A stretch of 64,000 nucleotides of DNA from CAWAPD01 sp963783865 (GCA_963783865.1 CAWAPD010000001.1:1-64000); one strand, 5' to 3'; positions 1 to 8,934 are shown, numbered from the stretch's first letter. The notes: a model not told the origin generated them from the sequence alone. Numbers and translations are program-made.

Positions 1-1
1 G

Positions 2-631
2 ATGCTGAAGCCGGCCCTCGAGACGTTCGCTGATCTCTTGAACATCCGTCTGAAGCTGGGCGTGTTCACCACCGAGGATTCGGTTCGGTACACTTTCTAT
101 TGCTCGCTGCTGGAGACGTTGAAGCTACGGCCCGAAGATGTCGTTCTGGAGTACCCGCATCCTGCGATTGCGGGCGCCCAAGTAGATATGTGGGTCGCCA
201 ACTTCCCCGGCGGCGGCGTTGCCGCGGAGTTCCGAAGTACGACCGTGCGATTCCTAGCGCGAAGAAGCCCCCCGCCCTCGAAGGCCGGCAAGCTCCTTCA
301 GGGATCTCTATCGCTTGGGCCGTCTGCCCACGACATGCTTCGTCTCTTCGTGTATGCCACGGGACTCGGAGATGGCGACGTACCTGCCGCAAAGCGCGGT
401 AATGGGTTGGCAGAGTTGTTCCAGCTCCCGGAGGGCCGCGACCTTGTCGTCAATGAAGGCTTTCTGGAAGGCCGCTGCAGCACCCTACTCAACGCAGTCC
501 CTGAGGCACCGAACGTGGTGGTCACCTCAATGGTGCACCGCGGTTTGCCCAAGAACCACGTGCTCTGCGTCTACGAGATTCACGACATTGGCGATGCGAG
601 ATCGCCGAGCGAGATTCCCAAGATGCACTAG
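2..631 (+). CDS. PD-(D/E)XK nuclease-like protein, internally frame-disturbed
   Basis: Unrecognised protein of about 209 residues whose ATG is at the very edge of the window, so the true start could lie further left. The middle has a restriction-endonuclease-like pattern: a glutamate in VVLEYPHP, then VDMW, then a beta-strand AAEF. In the printed frame the strand reads EFRSTTVRF, but the neighbouring frame gives EFKYDRAIPSAKK, a far better ExK catalytic strand, and a third frame gives DLYRLGRLP just before HDMLRLFVYA. The open frame therefore seems to pass through two or three small indels that compensate one another. It stands directly before the AIPR gene. A nuclease role is inferred from the motif only; it may be a broken gene. 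Confidence 0.5.
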   Translation: MLKPALETFADLLNIRLKLGVFTTEDSVRYTFYCSLLETLKLRPEDVVLEYPHPAIAGAQVDMWVANFPGGGVAAEFRSTTVRFLARRSPPPSKAGKLLQGSLSLGPSAHDMLRLFVYATGLGDGDVPAAKRGNGLAELFQLPEGRDLVVNEGFLEGRCSTLLNAVPEAPNVVVTSMVHRGLPKNHVLCVYEIHDIGDARSPSEIPKMH

Positions 632-703
632 GCGGCGAGATCCGGCCGCAACTGGGCGTGTTCCTTCTGTCACCGGGAGACCACAGGAGTGAGAGGGGTT
701 GAA

Positions 704-2397
704 GTGGCGTCGAACGATCGCATCATCCTTGACGAAGTCTTGAAACAGCGACAGGGCGAGGTCGAATCCGAGGCGTCAGACAGCGATTTCCTGGAGCTAT
801 TTTGCGCCGAGCAGATTCTGAAGGATTTCGACCTTTCATACGAGGAACTCCAGTCCGGCCTTGTTGGCGACGGCGGCGACGGGGGGATTGATGGCATCTA
901 CCTCTTCGTGAATGGAGAGCTAGTTCAGGAAGATACGGATTACTCGAACCTGAAGAGGAACATCGCACTTGACTTGATTGTCATCCAATCGAAGTCCGCC
1001 GCCAGCTTCCAAGAGACTCCCATCGAGAGATTCATCACAGTGAGTGACGACATCTTCGACCTCTCAAAGCCGGTTTCCGGACTTCGGACCACATACAACG
1101 AACGGCTCATGGAGGCCGTGGACCGATTCAGGGACGTCCACCAGCAGATGGCCGCTCGGTTCCCGAAGCTGAAGGTGTCCTTTTTCTACGCCTGCAAGGG
1201 CGGAGCCCCCAACGAGAACGTCAGAAGGAAGGTGGAGAAGCTCCGTGATGTCCTGAAGAAGTATTTCCCGAGTGCAGACTTCCAGTTCGAGTTCCTCGGC
1301 GCTGGGCAGTTACTCGAGCTTGCGAGACGCGCACCACAGACTACATACTCTCTGGCTCTCGCCGAGAGTCCCGTTTCGTCCGGTGGTCAGGTCGGATTTG
1401 TGTGCCTTGTGGGCCTGCCAGACTTCTGCGACTTCATCACTGATGATGAGGGCCACCTTCGGCGACAGATCTTCGAGGCGAACGTAAGGGACTACCAGGG
1501 ACGAACGGAAGTCAACGACGAGATTCAGGAGTCCCTGAACGCGAGGGGTCTGGAGGACTTCTGGTGGCTCAACAACGGCGTGACGATCTTGTCGACGAAC
1601 ACCTCTCTAAGCGGCAAGACGCTAACCATTGAAGACCCCCAGATCGTCAATGGACTCCAAACCTCGACCGAGATATTCAACTACCATAGCCAGCACGGGG
1701 CTGGCGGAGACAATCGGAAGGTATTGGTGAGAGTTATTGTCCCGTCCAGACCCGGCTAGCCGCGACAGAATCATCAAGGCGACCAACAGCCAAACGAGCG
1801 TCCAGCGGGCATCGTTGAGAGCCACGGACAAGATCCACAGAGACATCGAGGAGTACCTGCGACCAAGAGGGCTCTTCTACGACCGTCGTAAGAATCAATA
1901 CAAGAACGAAGACAGGCCTCGAGACAAGATTGTTGGCATCCCACACCTTGCACAGGCAGTGATGGCCATTGTTCTTCGTAGGCCTGATACTGCCCGTGCC
2001 CGCCCGTCGTCCCTTCTGAAGAGAGACGAGGACTACGAGAGAATCTACAATCCGCAATACCCGATCAACCTCTACTACGTCTGCGCGGAGACGATGCGGC
2101 ATGTGGAGGCATTCCTCAAGTCCGCGGACGCGGGGCTGCCAGCCGCAGACCGGAACAACCTTCGTTTCTACGTCGCGCATGCACCTCATAGATGTTTCTC
2201 TGTCGACCTCGGAAGGCTCTCCCGCTGACGTGGCAAGCGTCGATGTGAGCGAACTCACGAATGAGTTAATTGCCGCCAGTCTCAACGTGGTCAGGGCGCA
2301 ATACGAGGCTCTGGGCGGGACGGATCAGGTTGCGAAGGGCCCCGAGCTAAGGGAGGCACTTCTGAGGCGCCCCGACAGTACCACTCGCACATCGTGA
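704..2397 (+). pseudogene. AIPR-family abortive phage infection protein, two frameshifts
   Basis: Three consecutive frames together encode one AIPR (abortive infection phage resistance) protein of about 560 residues. The N-terminus has GGIDGIYLF followed by LIVIQSK, the D...QxK signature of Mrr-like nucleases. The core has the AIPR hallmarks WWLNNGVTIL and QIVNGLQTSTEIF, then RIIKATNSQT and LRATDKIHRDIE. Frame breaks fall near 1750 and near 2190; restoring GCGATGC from GCGCATGC at the second joins the flanking protein smoothly. GTG at 704 is preferred to 689 because of the purine-rich site at 691-698. Members are associated with phage defence and likely cut nucleic acid. Base composition is clearly lower in GC than the rest of the window. 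It could be a decaying gene or an intact gene carrying sequence errors. Confidence 0.75.
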
Positions 2398-2431
2398 CCC
2401 TGACTGGCGGATGTACTGGTCGGGCGAGCCT

Positions 2432-3383
2432 GTGACGCCATCCATCGCCACCACCGCCTTCATCGCCAACACCGACTTCGGCTGGTTCTCCCACTTCCTG
2501 CACCGCGCCGAGCCGCCGGACGAGGTCAACTTCTGGCAGCCCTCGCCGCACGGCTTCAGGGCGATTCCGGCGGGTGCGCCGTTCTTCTTCCGTCTCGGCG
2601 CGCCCCACAGGGCCATCGCCGGCTACGGCTTCTTCGCGCGCTACGAGCGCGTGCCGGTGTGGCTCGCCTGGGAGTCCTTCGGCGACCTGAACGGCACCGA
2701 CACGTTCGCCGAGATGACGGCGCGCATCGAGGCGATCCGCCGCCGCACGGGGAGCGCCCTCCTCGCCCGTCCCCAGGACTACGAGGTCGGCTGCATCATG
2801 ATCTCGCAGCCGGTCTTCTTCGCCCGCGACGACTGGATCGCCGACCACGCCGACTGGCATCCGCGCATCCAGGGCGGCAAGACCATCGACATCCTGCACG
2901 GCGACGGACAGCGCATCCTCGCCGAGTGCCTGGAGCGCACGGCGCGGCTGCGGCCGGCGGCGGAGCCGCTGCTCGAGGAGCTGCGCCGCTACGGCGCGCC
3001 GCAGCATCGTGCAGCCGCGCCTCGGCCAGGGCACCTTCCGCATCGCCGTGACCGGCGCCTACGGCGCCTGCGCCGTCTCGGGCGAGCACTCGCTGCCGGC
3101 GCTCGAGGCCGCGCACGTGCGTCCGTACGCGGACGGCGGCGCGCACGCGCTGCCCAACGGGCTGCTGCTGCGCGCCGACATCCACCGCCTCTACGACGCC
3201 GGCTACGTCACCGTCACGCCCGACTACCGCTTCAGGGTGAGCCGCGACCTCGTCGACGACTTCCACAACGGCCGCGAGTACGAGCGCTTCGCCGGCCGCG
3301 AGATCAGCGTGCCGCGCGCACCGGGCGACCGGCCCGCTGCGGAGCTGCTCGATAGTGGCATGCGGCGGGTGTTCAGGGGCTGA
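2432..3383 (+). pseudogene. HNH restriction endonuclease (COG3440 type), one frameshift
   Basis: Two frames join near 3000 into one two-domain endonuclease. The first domain (from TTAFIANTDFGWFSHFL through EVNFWQPSP to LAWESFG) is the N-terminal module usual for COG3440-type HNH endonucleases, possibly a PUA-like reader of modified bases. The second domain reads CAVSGEHSLPALEAAHVRPYADGG and NGLLLRADIHRLYDAG, a classic HNH metal site with C, H, N and H in order. The start is unclear: GTG at 2432 gives MTPSIATTAFIAN, while ATG at 2411 adds seven residues. GC content is about 70%, unlike the AIPR gene upstream, so this segment has a different history. One indel near 3000 separates reader and nuclease in the sequence as given. 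Modification-dependent restriction is an inference. Confidence 0.75.
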
Positions 3384-3394
3384 TGTATTGAACG

Positions 3395-4113
3395 ATGAAT
3401 CCTGGTTCTCCAACCTCTGCGTCGAAAGGGAAGTGCGGAATCGCTCTACTCGGCGTCGACTACGCCACGCAGCCGAGCAAGACTGGGCTGGCCTTGGGCA
3501 ACTGCGGGATGGACGGTTGCGTATTACCCGCTGTATGTTGAATCCAGGGGCAAACCGCCCGTCGCCATCATCTTGGAGTGGCTTGAGGTTATAAAGAGGT
3601 TCTCTTCGCGTTGGCGACTCGCCCCTCGGCTGGCCCATGCCCTTGGGAGAAGCTTCCACGGGCATGTCGCAGGCGGCCGGATCACGTTCGAATCCGACGC
3701 GCTCTTCCGGCGTAGGGCAGACGACAATCCATCGGCGTCTCGGCAAGTTGCCGCTCGAAGTCGGCGCCAGCTGGCTGGCGCGCACAGGGTGGCCGCGCTC
3801 GGCCTGCTCGACGGCTTCGTCAGGCCTCCGACAGGCCGATTCCGCTCGCGTGGAAACCTGAGGAGGCTGAGTCATGGCGCGTCGTCGAGGTCTATCGGCT
3901 GCCACCCGCATCGCTCATGGGGCGCCCGATGCGGAAGCATCGGGGGACTCTCGGACGTCCTCGACTGCTCGGCGGTGACCGACATCATCACTCGGTCGAA
4001 CGATGCCGGCGATGCATGTGTCTGTGCCCTTGCCGGTGCCGACTTCCTGGCTGGGCGGGCAATGCCGCCAAGGGACACGGCGACCGCCAATCGTGAGGGG
4101 TGAACTGGGCGCC
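3395..4113 (+). pseudogene. DUF429 family protein (predicted nuclease fold), multiply frameshifted
   Basis: No single frame is open, but pieces in all three frames line up in the order of DUF429 proteins: GIALLGVDYATQPSKTGLALG from 3437, then PLGWPMPLGE, GGRITFESDALFRRRADD, TIHRRLGKLPLEVGASWLAR, AALGLLDGF, AWKPEEAESWRVVEVY, and finally CVCALAGADFLAGRAM with ANREG near the end. DUF429 is predicted to have an RNase H-like fold; its biochemical role is not established. At least four frame changes are needed over about 700 bases, the highest density in the window, so this is best treated as a decayed gene unless local sequence quality is very poor. ATG at 3395 is the likely start. Confidence 0.6.
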
Positions 4114-4420
4114 TGACGCTTTGGCGCTGCCGGAGAGTTTGGAGACCCTCTGGGATTCGGCGCAGGGCGACTCTGTTAGCCCGAAGCCTGCCGACTACCC
4201 TGAGGGCACACCGCCACCAGGCGCTCCGGGCTCTGGCGAATTCGAGTGCCTTGCATGTATCAAGGGAGTGCCCTTCATGTTGCCGCGAGTGTGTCCCGAA
4301 TGTCGCCACGTCTTCAAGGGCAACGGCTGGGATGGCATCGACGCCCACTGGAAGGCAAAGCACCTGGATGTCAGCTCCTACCGGGAGTTCTGGGACTCGC
4401 TATGCGCCAAGCACAAGTAG
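4100..4420 (+). CDS. small protein with C2H2-like zinc finger
   Basis: A 106-residue frame whose second half has CLAC followed by CPECRHVFKGNGWDG and DAHWKAKH, a CxxC...HxxxxH arrangement like the zinc fingers found at the end of small bacterial DNA-linked proteins. The N-terminal third is proline-rich and of low complexity. The first residues, NWAPDAL, resemble the last residues expected of the DUF429 protein before it, so the printed N-terminus may really belong to that gene and a shorter start (ATG at 4277) is possible. I do not recognise a specific family and infer only zinc binding. Confidence 0.45.
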   Translation: MNWAPDALALPESLETLWDSAQGDSVSPKPADYPEGTPPPGAPGSGEFECLACIKGVPFMLPRVCPECRHVFKGNGWDGIDAHWKAKHLDVSSYREFWDSLCAKHK

Positions 4421-4569
4421 GAGTCCAGGTCGTAGGGGCGACGTCCGAATCAGTGATCGCCGCGAGAGTTGCGGCCTTCGTTGGAGGGCTTCGAGACTTC
4501 GAGATGGTCGAGGACCTCGCGCTTCCCTATCACCACATGGGTGCAACGCAAAGGGGGTCAGATGAGTGA
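4402..4569 (+). CDS. short ORF, possible gene remnant
   Basis: A 55-residue frame that reads like real coding sequence (RVAAFVGGLRDFEMVEDLALPYHHMGA), starting inside the last codons of the zinc-finger ORF and ending eight bases into the following gene. The acidic, ordered pattern is unlike the arginine-rich shadow frames of this genome. It stops just after MGA, where one would expect the protein to continue, so it may be the truncated head of a longer gene. Function unknown. Confidence 0.3.
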   Translation: MRQAQVGVQVVGATSESVIAARVAAFVGGLRDFEMVEDLALPYHHMGATQRGSDE

Positions 4570-5595
4570 CGCACGTCCTCAGCGCAGCATCAGCGAGGCG
4601 TTCATTGTGCAGTTCGAGTCCGGCATCCTCCGGCCGATTCTGGACCGCCTGCAGCACGACGACACGCTCAGCCTGGAGATTCGCAACGGCTACGTGAACA
4701 TCTACTACCGCGGCGGCAATCTCCTGCGGCTCACCGCCAACAGCAAGGCGACGCAGTTCACGACTTTCTTCGACTGGCGGTATTGCGGCGAAGAGACCGA
4801 CTACCGCTGTTGGCTGCCGACGGAACGGCCGCCGGCCAAGATCGTGAGCCCGGACGACGCACGCGCGTGGGTCGACGCCTTCTCGCATCTCAAGCAGGCC
4901 ATGGACATCCGCTTCGTCAGGCACCCGAAGATCGAGCGTGAGTATCAGCAGGCCGTGGTGCGGGACAACAACCGGCATGTCTCGGCGACAAGTCCGACTA
5001 CATGATCGTGGACATCGAGTATGCGCAGTCGCCCGCCGCCTTCCCCGAGCGGCCGCACAACTTCCGTTTCGACATGGTCGGCCTGCGCTGGCCGGTCGAG
5101 GGCGGCGGCCGGGCGAGTGGCGCCGTCACACCGGTCATCATGGAGATGAAGACCGGGGACGCGGCGCTCGCCTCGCATCCCACCGGTCCTGAAGGCAAGG
5201 GCTCTCACCGGGTCTCGCCAAGCACGTCCGCGACATCGAGGCGTTCCTCGCGCCCGACCCGGGCTCCGCGAAGTCGGGGCCCTACGAGCTGCTGCGCGCC
5301 GAGCTGCGGCGCACCTTCGAGACAAAGCAGCGGCTCGACCTACCCTCGGTCCCCGAGCGGATGAAGGGGCTCAAGATAGCGGAGATGACTCCAGTGCCCG
5401 AGGTGCTGTTCGTCATCGCGAACCACCAGCCGGCCTCGAAGGTCCTGAGAAACGAGCTGCAGCGCCTGCCGGAGCGTAGCGCACGCACACTACAAAGTGG
5501 CGACCGTGCGGTGGACGGGCTACGCGCTCTTTGCCGAGAACATGAGGCCGCTCGACGAGTTCGTCGCGCAGCCCGATGGAGACGCGTCTGGCTGA
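4562..5595 (+). pseudogene. PD-(D/E)XK-like protein, three frameshifts
   Basis: Four consecutive frame segments make one protein of about 340 residues. The first (ATG at 4562) contains LSLEIRNGYVNIYYRGGNLLRL and ends near 4985; the next has DYMIVDIEYAQSPAAFPE, FDMVGLRWP and VIMEMKTGDAAL; the third has GLAKHVRDIEAFL and LLRAELRRTFETKQ; the last HYKVATVRWTGYALFAENM. The D...D...MEMK series is the PD-(D/E)XK nuclease pattern. Breaks lie near 4985, 5210 and 5480. I do not know a characterised homologue; a nuclease of defensive type is inferred from the motif and the neighbouring AIPR and HNH genes. Confidence 0.6.
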
Positions 5596-5681
5596 CTCGG
5601 CTCGCCATACCTGCCCCCGAGCATCGGTCCGTCCGGGCGGCCTGGTAGCGTCGCTGGGGCGTTCCTAGACGGAGGGAGTCT

Positions 5682-6938
5682 ACGCAGTACACGATCCACC
5701 GCGGCCGCGACCAGATCGGCGGCAACTGCATCGAGGTCTCGGCCGACGACGGCACCCGCATCCTCCTCGACCTCGGCATGCCGCTCTACGACGCCGAGCG
5801 CGACGACTATCCCTTCGGCATGCACCGGCGGCCGACCGAGGAGCTGCTCGAGAAGGGCGTCCTCCTCCCCATCCCCGGTCTCTACGCCGACGACCCCGAG
5901 GCGCCGGGCTTCGCCGCCGTCATCGTCACCCACTCGCACCTCGACCACTACGGGCTCGCGCACCACGCGCATCCGGGCATCCCCGTGTACGCGAGTCGCG
6001 GCACGCTGGCGATCCTCGAGGTCAACAGGGTCTTCCTCGGCGAGTCGGCGCAGCCGGCCGACCTGCGGCCGCTGCCCGACGACGAGCCGCTGCGGATCGG
6101 CTCGCTCACGGTCACCGGCATCCCCGTCGACCACTCGGCCTTCGACTCGCGCGCCCTGCTCGTCGAGGCCGACGGCCAGAAGCTCGTCTACTCGGGCGAC
6201 CTGCGGGCGCACGGGCGCACGGGGTTCCGCTTCGAGAAGCTGCTCGCCGACCCGCGGCTGCAGCGGCCGGACTGGCTGCTGATCGAGGCCACGACGCGCG
6301 GCGCCGGCGGCGGGGGCCACGGGCTGCGCTCCGAGCAGGAGGTCGAGGACGAGCTCGCGGCGCTGGCGCAAGCCGGCGCCGGCAAGCTCGTCGCCGTCAT
6401 GTCGTCGGCCCAGAACATCGACCGGGTGGTGTCGTGCTACAGGGCGGCGCGGCGCACGGGCCGGCTGCTCGTCATCGACGCCTACCAGGCGTTCGTGCTC
6501 ATGAAGCTCGAGGAGCTCTCGGCGTCGATCCCGCAGTACACGTGGGAGGGCGTGCGGGTGACGTTCCCGCCCACGCAGGTGGAGACGCTCAAGGCCCACG
6601 GCCTGATGGACCTCGCCCACAAGATGGGGCGCGTCGCCAGGGTCAGTTCGGGCGAGCTGGCGGCCGCGCCCGGCAAGTACCTCCTGAACGGCCGGCCCAA
6701 CTCGAAGACTCCCAAGCTGCTGGACCGCGTGGGCGCGGCCAACGTCGAGCTGGTGTGGTCGATGTGGCGCGGCTACCTGCACCGCGACTGGTCGCCGATG
6801 CGCGACTGGGCCCAGAGCAAGGGCGTGACGATCCACTCCATCCACAGCGGCGGCCACGCCTGGCCCGAGGACCTCGACCGGCTCGAGGCGGCGCTTCACC
6901 CGCGCGAGATCGTGCCGGTGCACTGGGACAAGGGGTAG
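5682..6938 (+). CDS. metallo-beta-lactamase fold hydrolase (RNase J-like)
   Basis: About 418 residues, soluble. The metal-binding signature THSHLDHYG is near residue 85, with further ligands in VDHSAFDS and YSGDLRAHG, and the C-terminal half resembles the RNA-processing MBL hydrolases (LIEATTRG, MSSAQNIDRVVSCYRAARRTGR). RNA or small-molecule hydrolysis is possible; the substrate is unknown. The first ATG, at 5778, would cut off the conserved first strand (YTIHRGRDQIGGNCIEV). That strand begins at ACG 5682, placed five bases after a GGAGGG ribosome site at 5671-5676, so either ACG is used as start or an ATG has been miscalled. The gene is intact, unlike those to its left. Confidence 0.75.
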   Translation, partial: TQYTIHRGRDQIGGNCIEVSADDGTRILLDLGMPLYDAERDDYPFGMHRRPTEELLEKGVLLPIPGLYADDPEAPGFAAVIVTHSHLDHYGLAHHAHPGIPVYASRGTLAILEVNRVFLGESAQPADLRPLPDDEPLRIGSLTVTGIPVDHSAFDSRALLVEADGQKLVYSGDLRAHGRTGFRFEKLLADPRLQRPDWLLIEATTRGAGGGGHGLRSEQEVEDELAALAQAGAGKLVAVMSSAQNIDRVVSCYRAARRTGRLLVIDAYQAFVLMKLEELSASIPQYTWEGVRVTFPPTQVETLKAHGLMDLAHKMGRVARVSSGELAAAPGKYLLNGRPNSKTPKLLDRVGAANVELVWSMWRGYLHRDWSPMRDWAQSKGVTIHSIHSGGHAWPEDLDRLEAALHPREIVPVHWDKG

Positions 6939-6967
6939 GCTCTGACTCGTATCGAAGGGACGCTGGC

Positions 6968-7468
6968 ATGAGCGAGACGCCGAAGAAGATCCTCTACATC
7001 GACATGGACGGCGTGCTCGTCGACTTCAAGTCGGCGTTCGCCCGCGTCCCGCCCGACGTGCTTCGTGAGCATGAAGGCCACCCTGACGACATACCCGGCA
7101 TCTACGCCCGCATGGATCCCATGCCGGGCGCGATCGAGGCGTTTCAGGAGCTGTCGCAACTGTTCGACACCTACGTGCTGTCGACCGCGCCCTGGAAGAA
7201 CCCCTCGGCCTGGTCAGACAAGCTGGAGTGGGTGAAGCGCTACCTCGGCGGGCTTCCTGGCGAGCCTGCCTACAAGCGGCTCATCCTGTCCCACCACAAG
7301 GACCTCAACCGCGGCGACTTCCTGATCGACGACCGCACCGAGCACGGCGCCGGCGACTTCGACGGCGACTTCATCCACTTCGGATCCAACGAGTACCCCG
7401 ACTGGCCGACGGTGCTTGACTACCTGCGAGCGGCCGCCGGGGCCTCTCGACGGCCGCCTCTGGACTAG
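6968..7468 (+). CDS. 5'(3')-deoxyribonucleotidase-like HAD phosphatase
   Basis: 166 residues. The N-terminal YIDMDGVLVDF is HAD motif I (DxDG) of the 5'-nucleotidase C family, LSTAPW is motif II, and FLIDDRTEHGAGDF is the aspartate-rich motif IV. Family members remove phosphate from pyrimidine deoxynucleotides and help control dNTP pools. ATG at 6968 follows GGGACGCTGGC; the nearest purine-rich element is GAAGGGA. Its TAG stop shares the palindromic CTAG with the start of repeat copy A, which derives from the 3' end of the cupin gene. Confidence 0.8.
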   Translation: MSETPKKILYIDMDGVLVDFKSAFARVPPDVLREHEGHPDDIPGIYARMDPMPGAIEAFQELSQLFDTYVLSTAPWKNPSAWSDKLEWVKRYLGGLPGEPAYKRLILSHHKDLNRGDFLIDDRTEHGAGDFDGDFIHFGSNEYPDWPTVLDYLRAAAGASRRPPLD

Positions 7469-7566
7469 TCGACGTCAGGCAGGTGCTCGGCCTTGCCTGA
7501 TTCGGGCGGGGCGCCGACCGCCAGCACGACCGTCTCGGCGTCGCTCTCGTTGCGAAGCTGTAGGTG
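7465..7566. repeat. direct repeat copy A: orphan 3' end of the cupin gene
   Basis: About 100 bases that match 8433-8533 with roughly seven differences. Read on the minus strand it encodes the last ~32 residues of the cupin (LQLRNESDAETVVLAVGAPPE...), with no upstream part of the gene. Together with copy B it brackets the NYN cassette. See findings. Confidence 0.85.
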
Positions 7567-7728
7567 TCCTGTCCGCGGTCGTTTGGGTAGGCCGCACGAC
7601 TTGGCGGTGACGGATGCTGCTTGTGTTGCAAGCGTCTCCCGTCGGCCTTCGTCAGTGTCCACCGCTCGCAGTCCCAGCCTCTCTGCCGCGACCGCGCGGG
7701 GGCGGCTACCATTGCGCGATGCTGCTCC

Positions 7729-7756
7729 TTGACTCGGCCTGTCGCCCTGCTATCCT
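7729..7756 (+). promoter_or_regulatory. sigma70-like promoter of the NYN gene
   Basis: TTGACT (7729-7734), 16-base spacer, TATCCT (7751-7756). This is one of the best vegetative-type promoters in the window and lies in the interval 7567-7822, which otherwise holds no gene I can support. Confidence 0.65.
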
Positions 7757-7769
7757 CTGTTCGTATGCT

Positions 7770-7803
7770 CCCCGCTGGCAGCGCCGCAAGGCCCCCAGCG
7801 GGG
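7770..7803 (+). terminator. leader hairpin with U-rich tail upstream of the NYN gene
   Basis: CCCCGCTGG (7770-7778) pairs with CCAGCGGGG (7795-7803) and is followed by TTATTCTTT. It begins only a few bases after the predicted start of transcription and 20 bases before the GTG start, so it can act as a transcription attenuator in the 5' leader rather than an end-of-gene terminator. Confidence 0.55.
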
Positions 7804-7822
7804 TTATTCTTTCTCGCCGCCT

Positions 7823-8428
7823 GTGAGCGGCGCGCCGGCTGCCCCGACCGCGGTGGTCTTCGTCGACGGACAGAACCTGTTCGCGGCTGCTCGTGACGCG
7901 TTCGGCGTGCGGCGACCTTCGTTCGACGTCGCGGCCTTGGCGCGTGCGGTGGCATCCAGTCGCGGCTGGACTCTCGGGTCGGTTCGTTTCTACTCGGGAG
8001 TGCCCGCCGCCCGCGACAACCCGCGACTGCACCGCGCCTGGACGAGCCAGCTGCGACGCATGCGCACCCAAGGAGTGCACGTGACGGTGCGCCCGCTGCG
8101 GCGGCGGCGCAAGCGGGCGCGGCTCGACGACGGGTCGGTCGCGGAGTTCAGTGTTCTCGAGGAGAAGGGGATCGACGTGCGTATCGCGCTCGACATCGTT
8201 CGCGCGGTCCTGGATGCCGAGTGCGACGTGGTCCTCTTGTTCAGCCAGGACCAGGACTTCGCCGAGGTCGCGTCAGAGGTGCGGTCGATCTCCCGGGCTC
8301 AGGGGCGATGGGTGAAGATGGCCAGCGCCTTTCCCTTGGGTCCCGGCACCGTCAATGCCCGGGGCGTCAACGGCACCGACTGGATCCCGATCGAGCGCAG
8401 CACCTACGACGCATGTGCGACGCGGTGA
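7823..8428 (+). CDS. NYN-domain (LabA/DUF88-like) protein
   Basis: 201 residues with a PIN-like NYN ribonuclease fold: the first aspartate in VVFVDGQNLF near residue 15, EKGIDVRIALDIVRAV in the middle, and VVLLFSQDQDFAEV with the paired acidic residues near residue 140. NYN proteins are thought to cut RNA, sometimes within defence or RNA-turnover systems. GTG start at 7823. It has its own promoter and an attenuator-like hairpin in its leader, and sits between two copies of the cupin gene end, which suggests that it came in as a separate cassette. Target and biological role are unknown. Confidence 0.75.
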   Translation: MSGAPAAPTAVVFVDGQNLFAAARDAFGVRRPSFDVAALARAVASSRGWTLGSVRFYSGVPAARDNPRLHRAWTSQLRRMRTQGVHVTVRPLRRRRKRARLDDGSVAEFSVLEEKGIDVRIALDIVRAVLDAECDVVLLFSQDQDFAEVASEVRSISRAQGRWVKMASAFPLGPGTVNARGVNGTDWIPIERSTYDACATR

Positions 8429-8432
8429 TCGG

Positions 8433-8533
8433 CTAGTCCACGTCCGGCAGGTGCTCGGCCTTGCCCGATTCGGGCGGGGCGCCGACCGCCAGCACGACCG
8501 TCTCGGCGTCGCTCTCGTTGCGCAGCTGCAGGG
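8433..8533. repeat. direct repeat copy B (3' end of the intact cupin gene)
   Basis: Partner of 7465-7566. Here the repeat is the natural end of the cupin gene. The two copies start with the same CTAG and diverge after about 100 bases. Confidence 0.85.
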
Positions 8534-8810
8534 CCGTGTCGGTCTCCACGACGACGATCGAGCCGCGCGTGAGCTCGACGCGCTCGGGCGGGTCGCCGAG
8601 CATCATCGTGAGGGCGCCCTCGAGCACGACGAACATCTCCTCCTGGACGTGCTCGATGTGGCGGCGGCCGCGACTGTCGGGCGGCAGGCGCCAGATGTTG
8701 GCGCGCGAGTTGTGGAGCGCGTCGGAGAGGGACACGATGCCGCGGCGCTGGTCGCCGTGCTTCGGGGGCTGGAACTCGAGCTTGTCGCGAGTGAAGATCG
8801 TGTATCCCAT
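8433..8810 (-). CDS. cupin-domain protein
   Basis: 125 residues, a single beta-barrel cupin. The metal-site region reads HIEHVQEEMFVVLEGAL, close to the usual G(x)5HxHx3,4E layout, followed by GSIVVVETDTALQLRNESD, the second cupin motif. ATG at 8808-8810 is preferred; an upstream in-frame extension to 8936 overlaps the promoter of the next gene and looks non-coding in its first part. Cupins of this type bind a metal and act as sugar isomerases, dioxygenases or sensors; no specific activity can be assigned. Transcribed toward the NYN gene, end to end. Confidence 0.75.
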   Translation of the reverse strand: MGYTIFTRDKLEFQPPKHGDQRRGIVSLSDALHNSRANIWRLPPDSRGRRHIEHVQEEMFVVLEGALTMMLGDPPERVELTRGSIVVVETDTALQLRNESDAETVVLAVGAPPESGKAEHLPDVD

Positions 8811-8898
8811 GGCGGCAGGGTAGCCGACCGGCCTCGGACACTCAAGGTTCACTCCCCCACCCCCCGTCGCCGCGAGCCAATGGCGTAGGTGTTTGGCC

Positions 8899-8928
8899 TT
8901 GTCGTCGATCTCACATCTGACATATCCT
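8899..8928 (+). promoter_or_regulatory. promoter giving a probably leaderless XRE transcript
   Basis: TATCCT at 8923-8928 lies exactly seven bases before the ATG at 8935, with a weak TTGTCG at 8899-8904 (18-base spacer). Transcription would begin at or next to the start codon, as in the leaderless mRNAs common in actinobacteria; there is no ribosome site. Confidence 0.5.
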
Positions 8929-8934
8929 CGCGCC

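Noticed and set aside
3680..3700. GTTCGAATCC resembling a tRNA T-loop
   Set aside because: No acceptor stem or anticodon arm can be folded around it, and it lies inside the DUF429 coding remnant.
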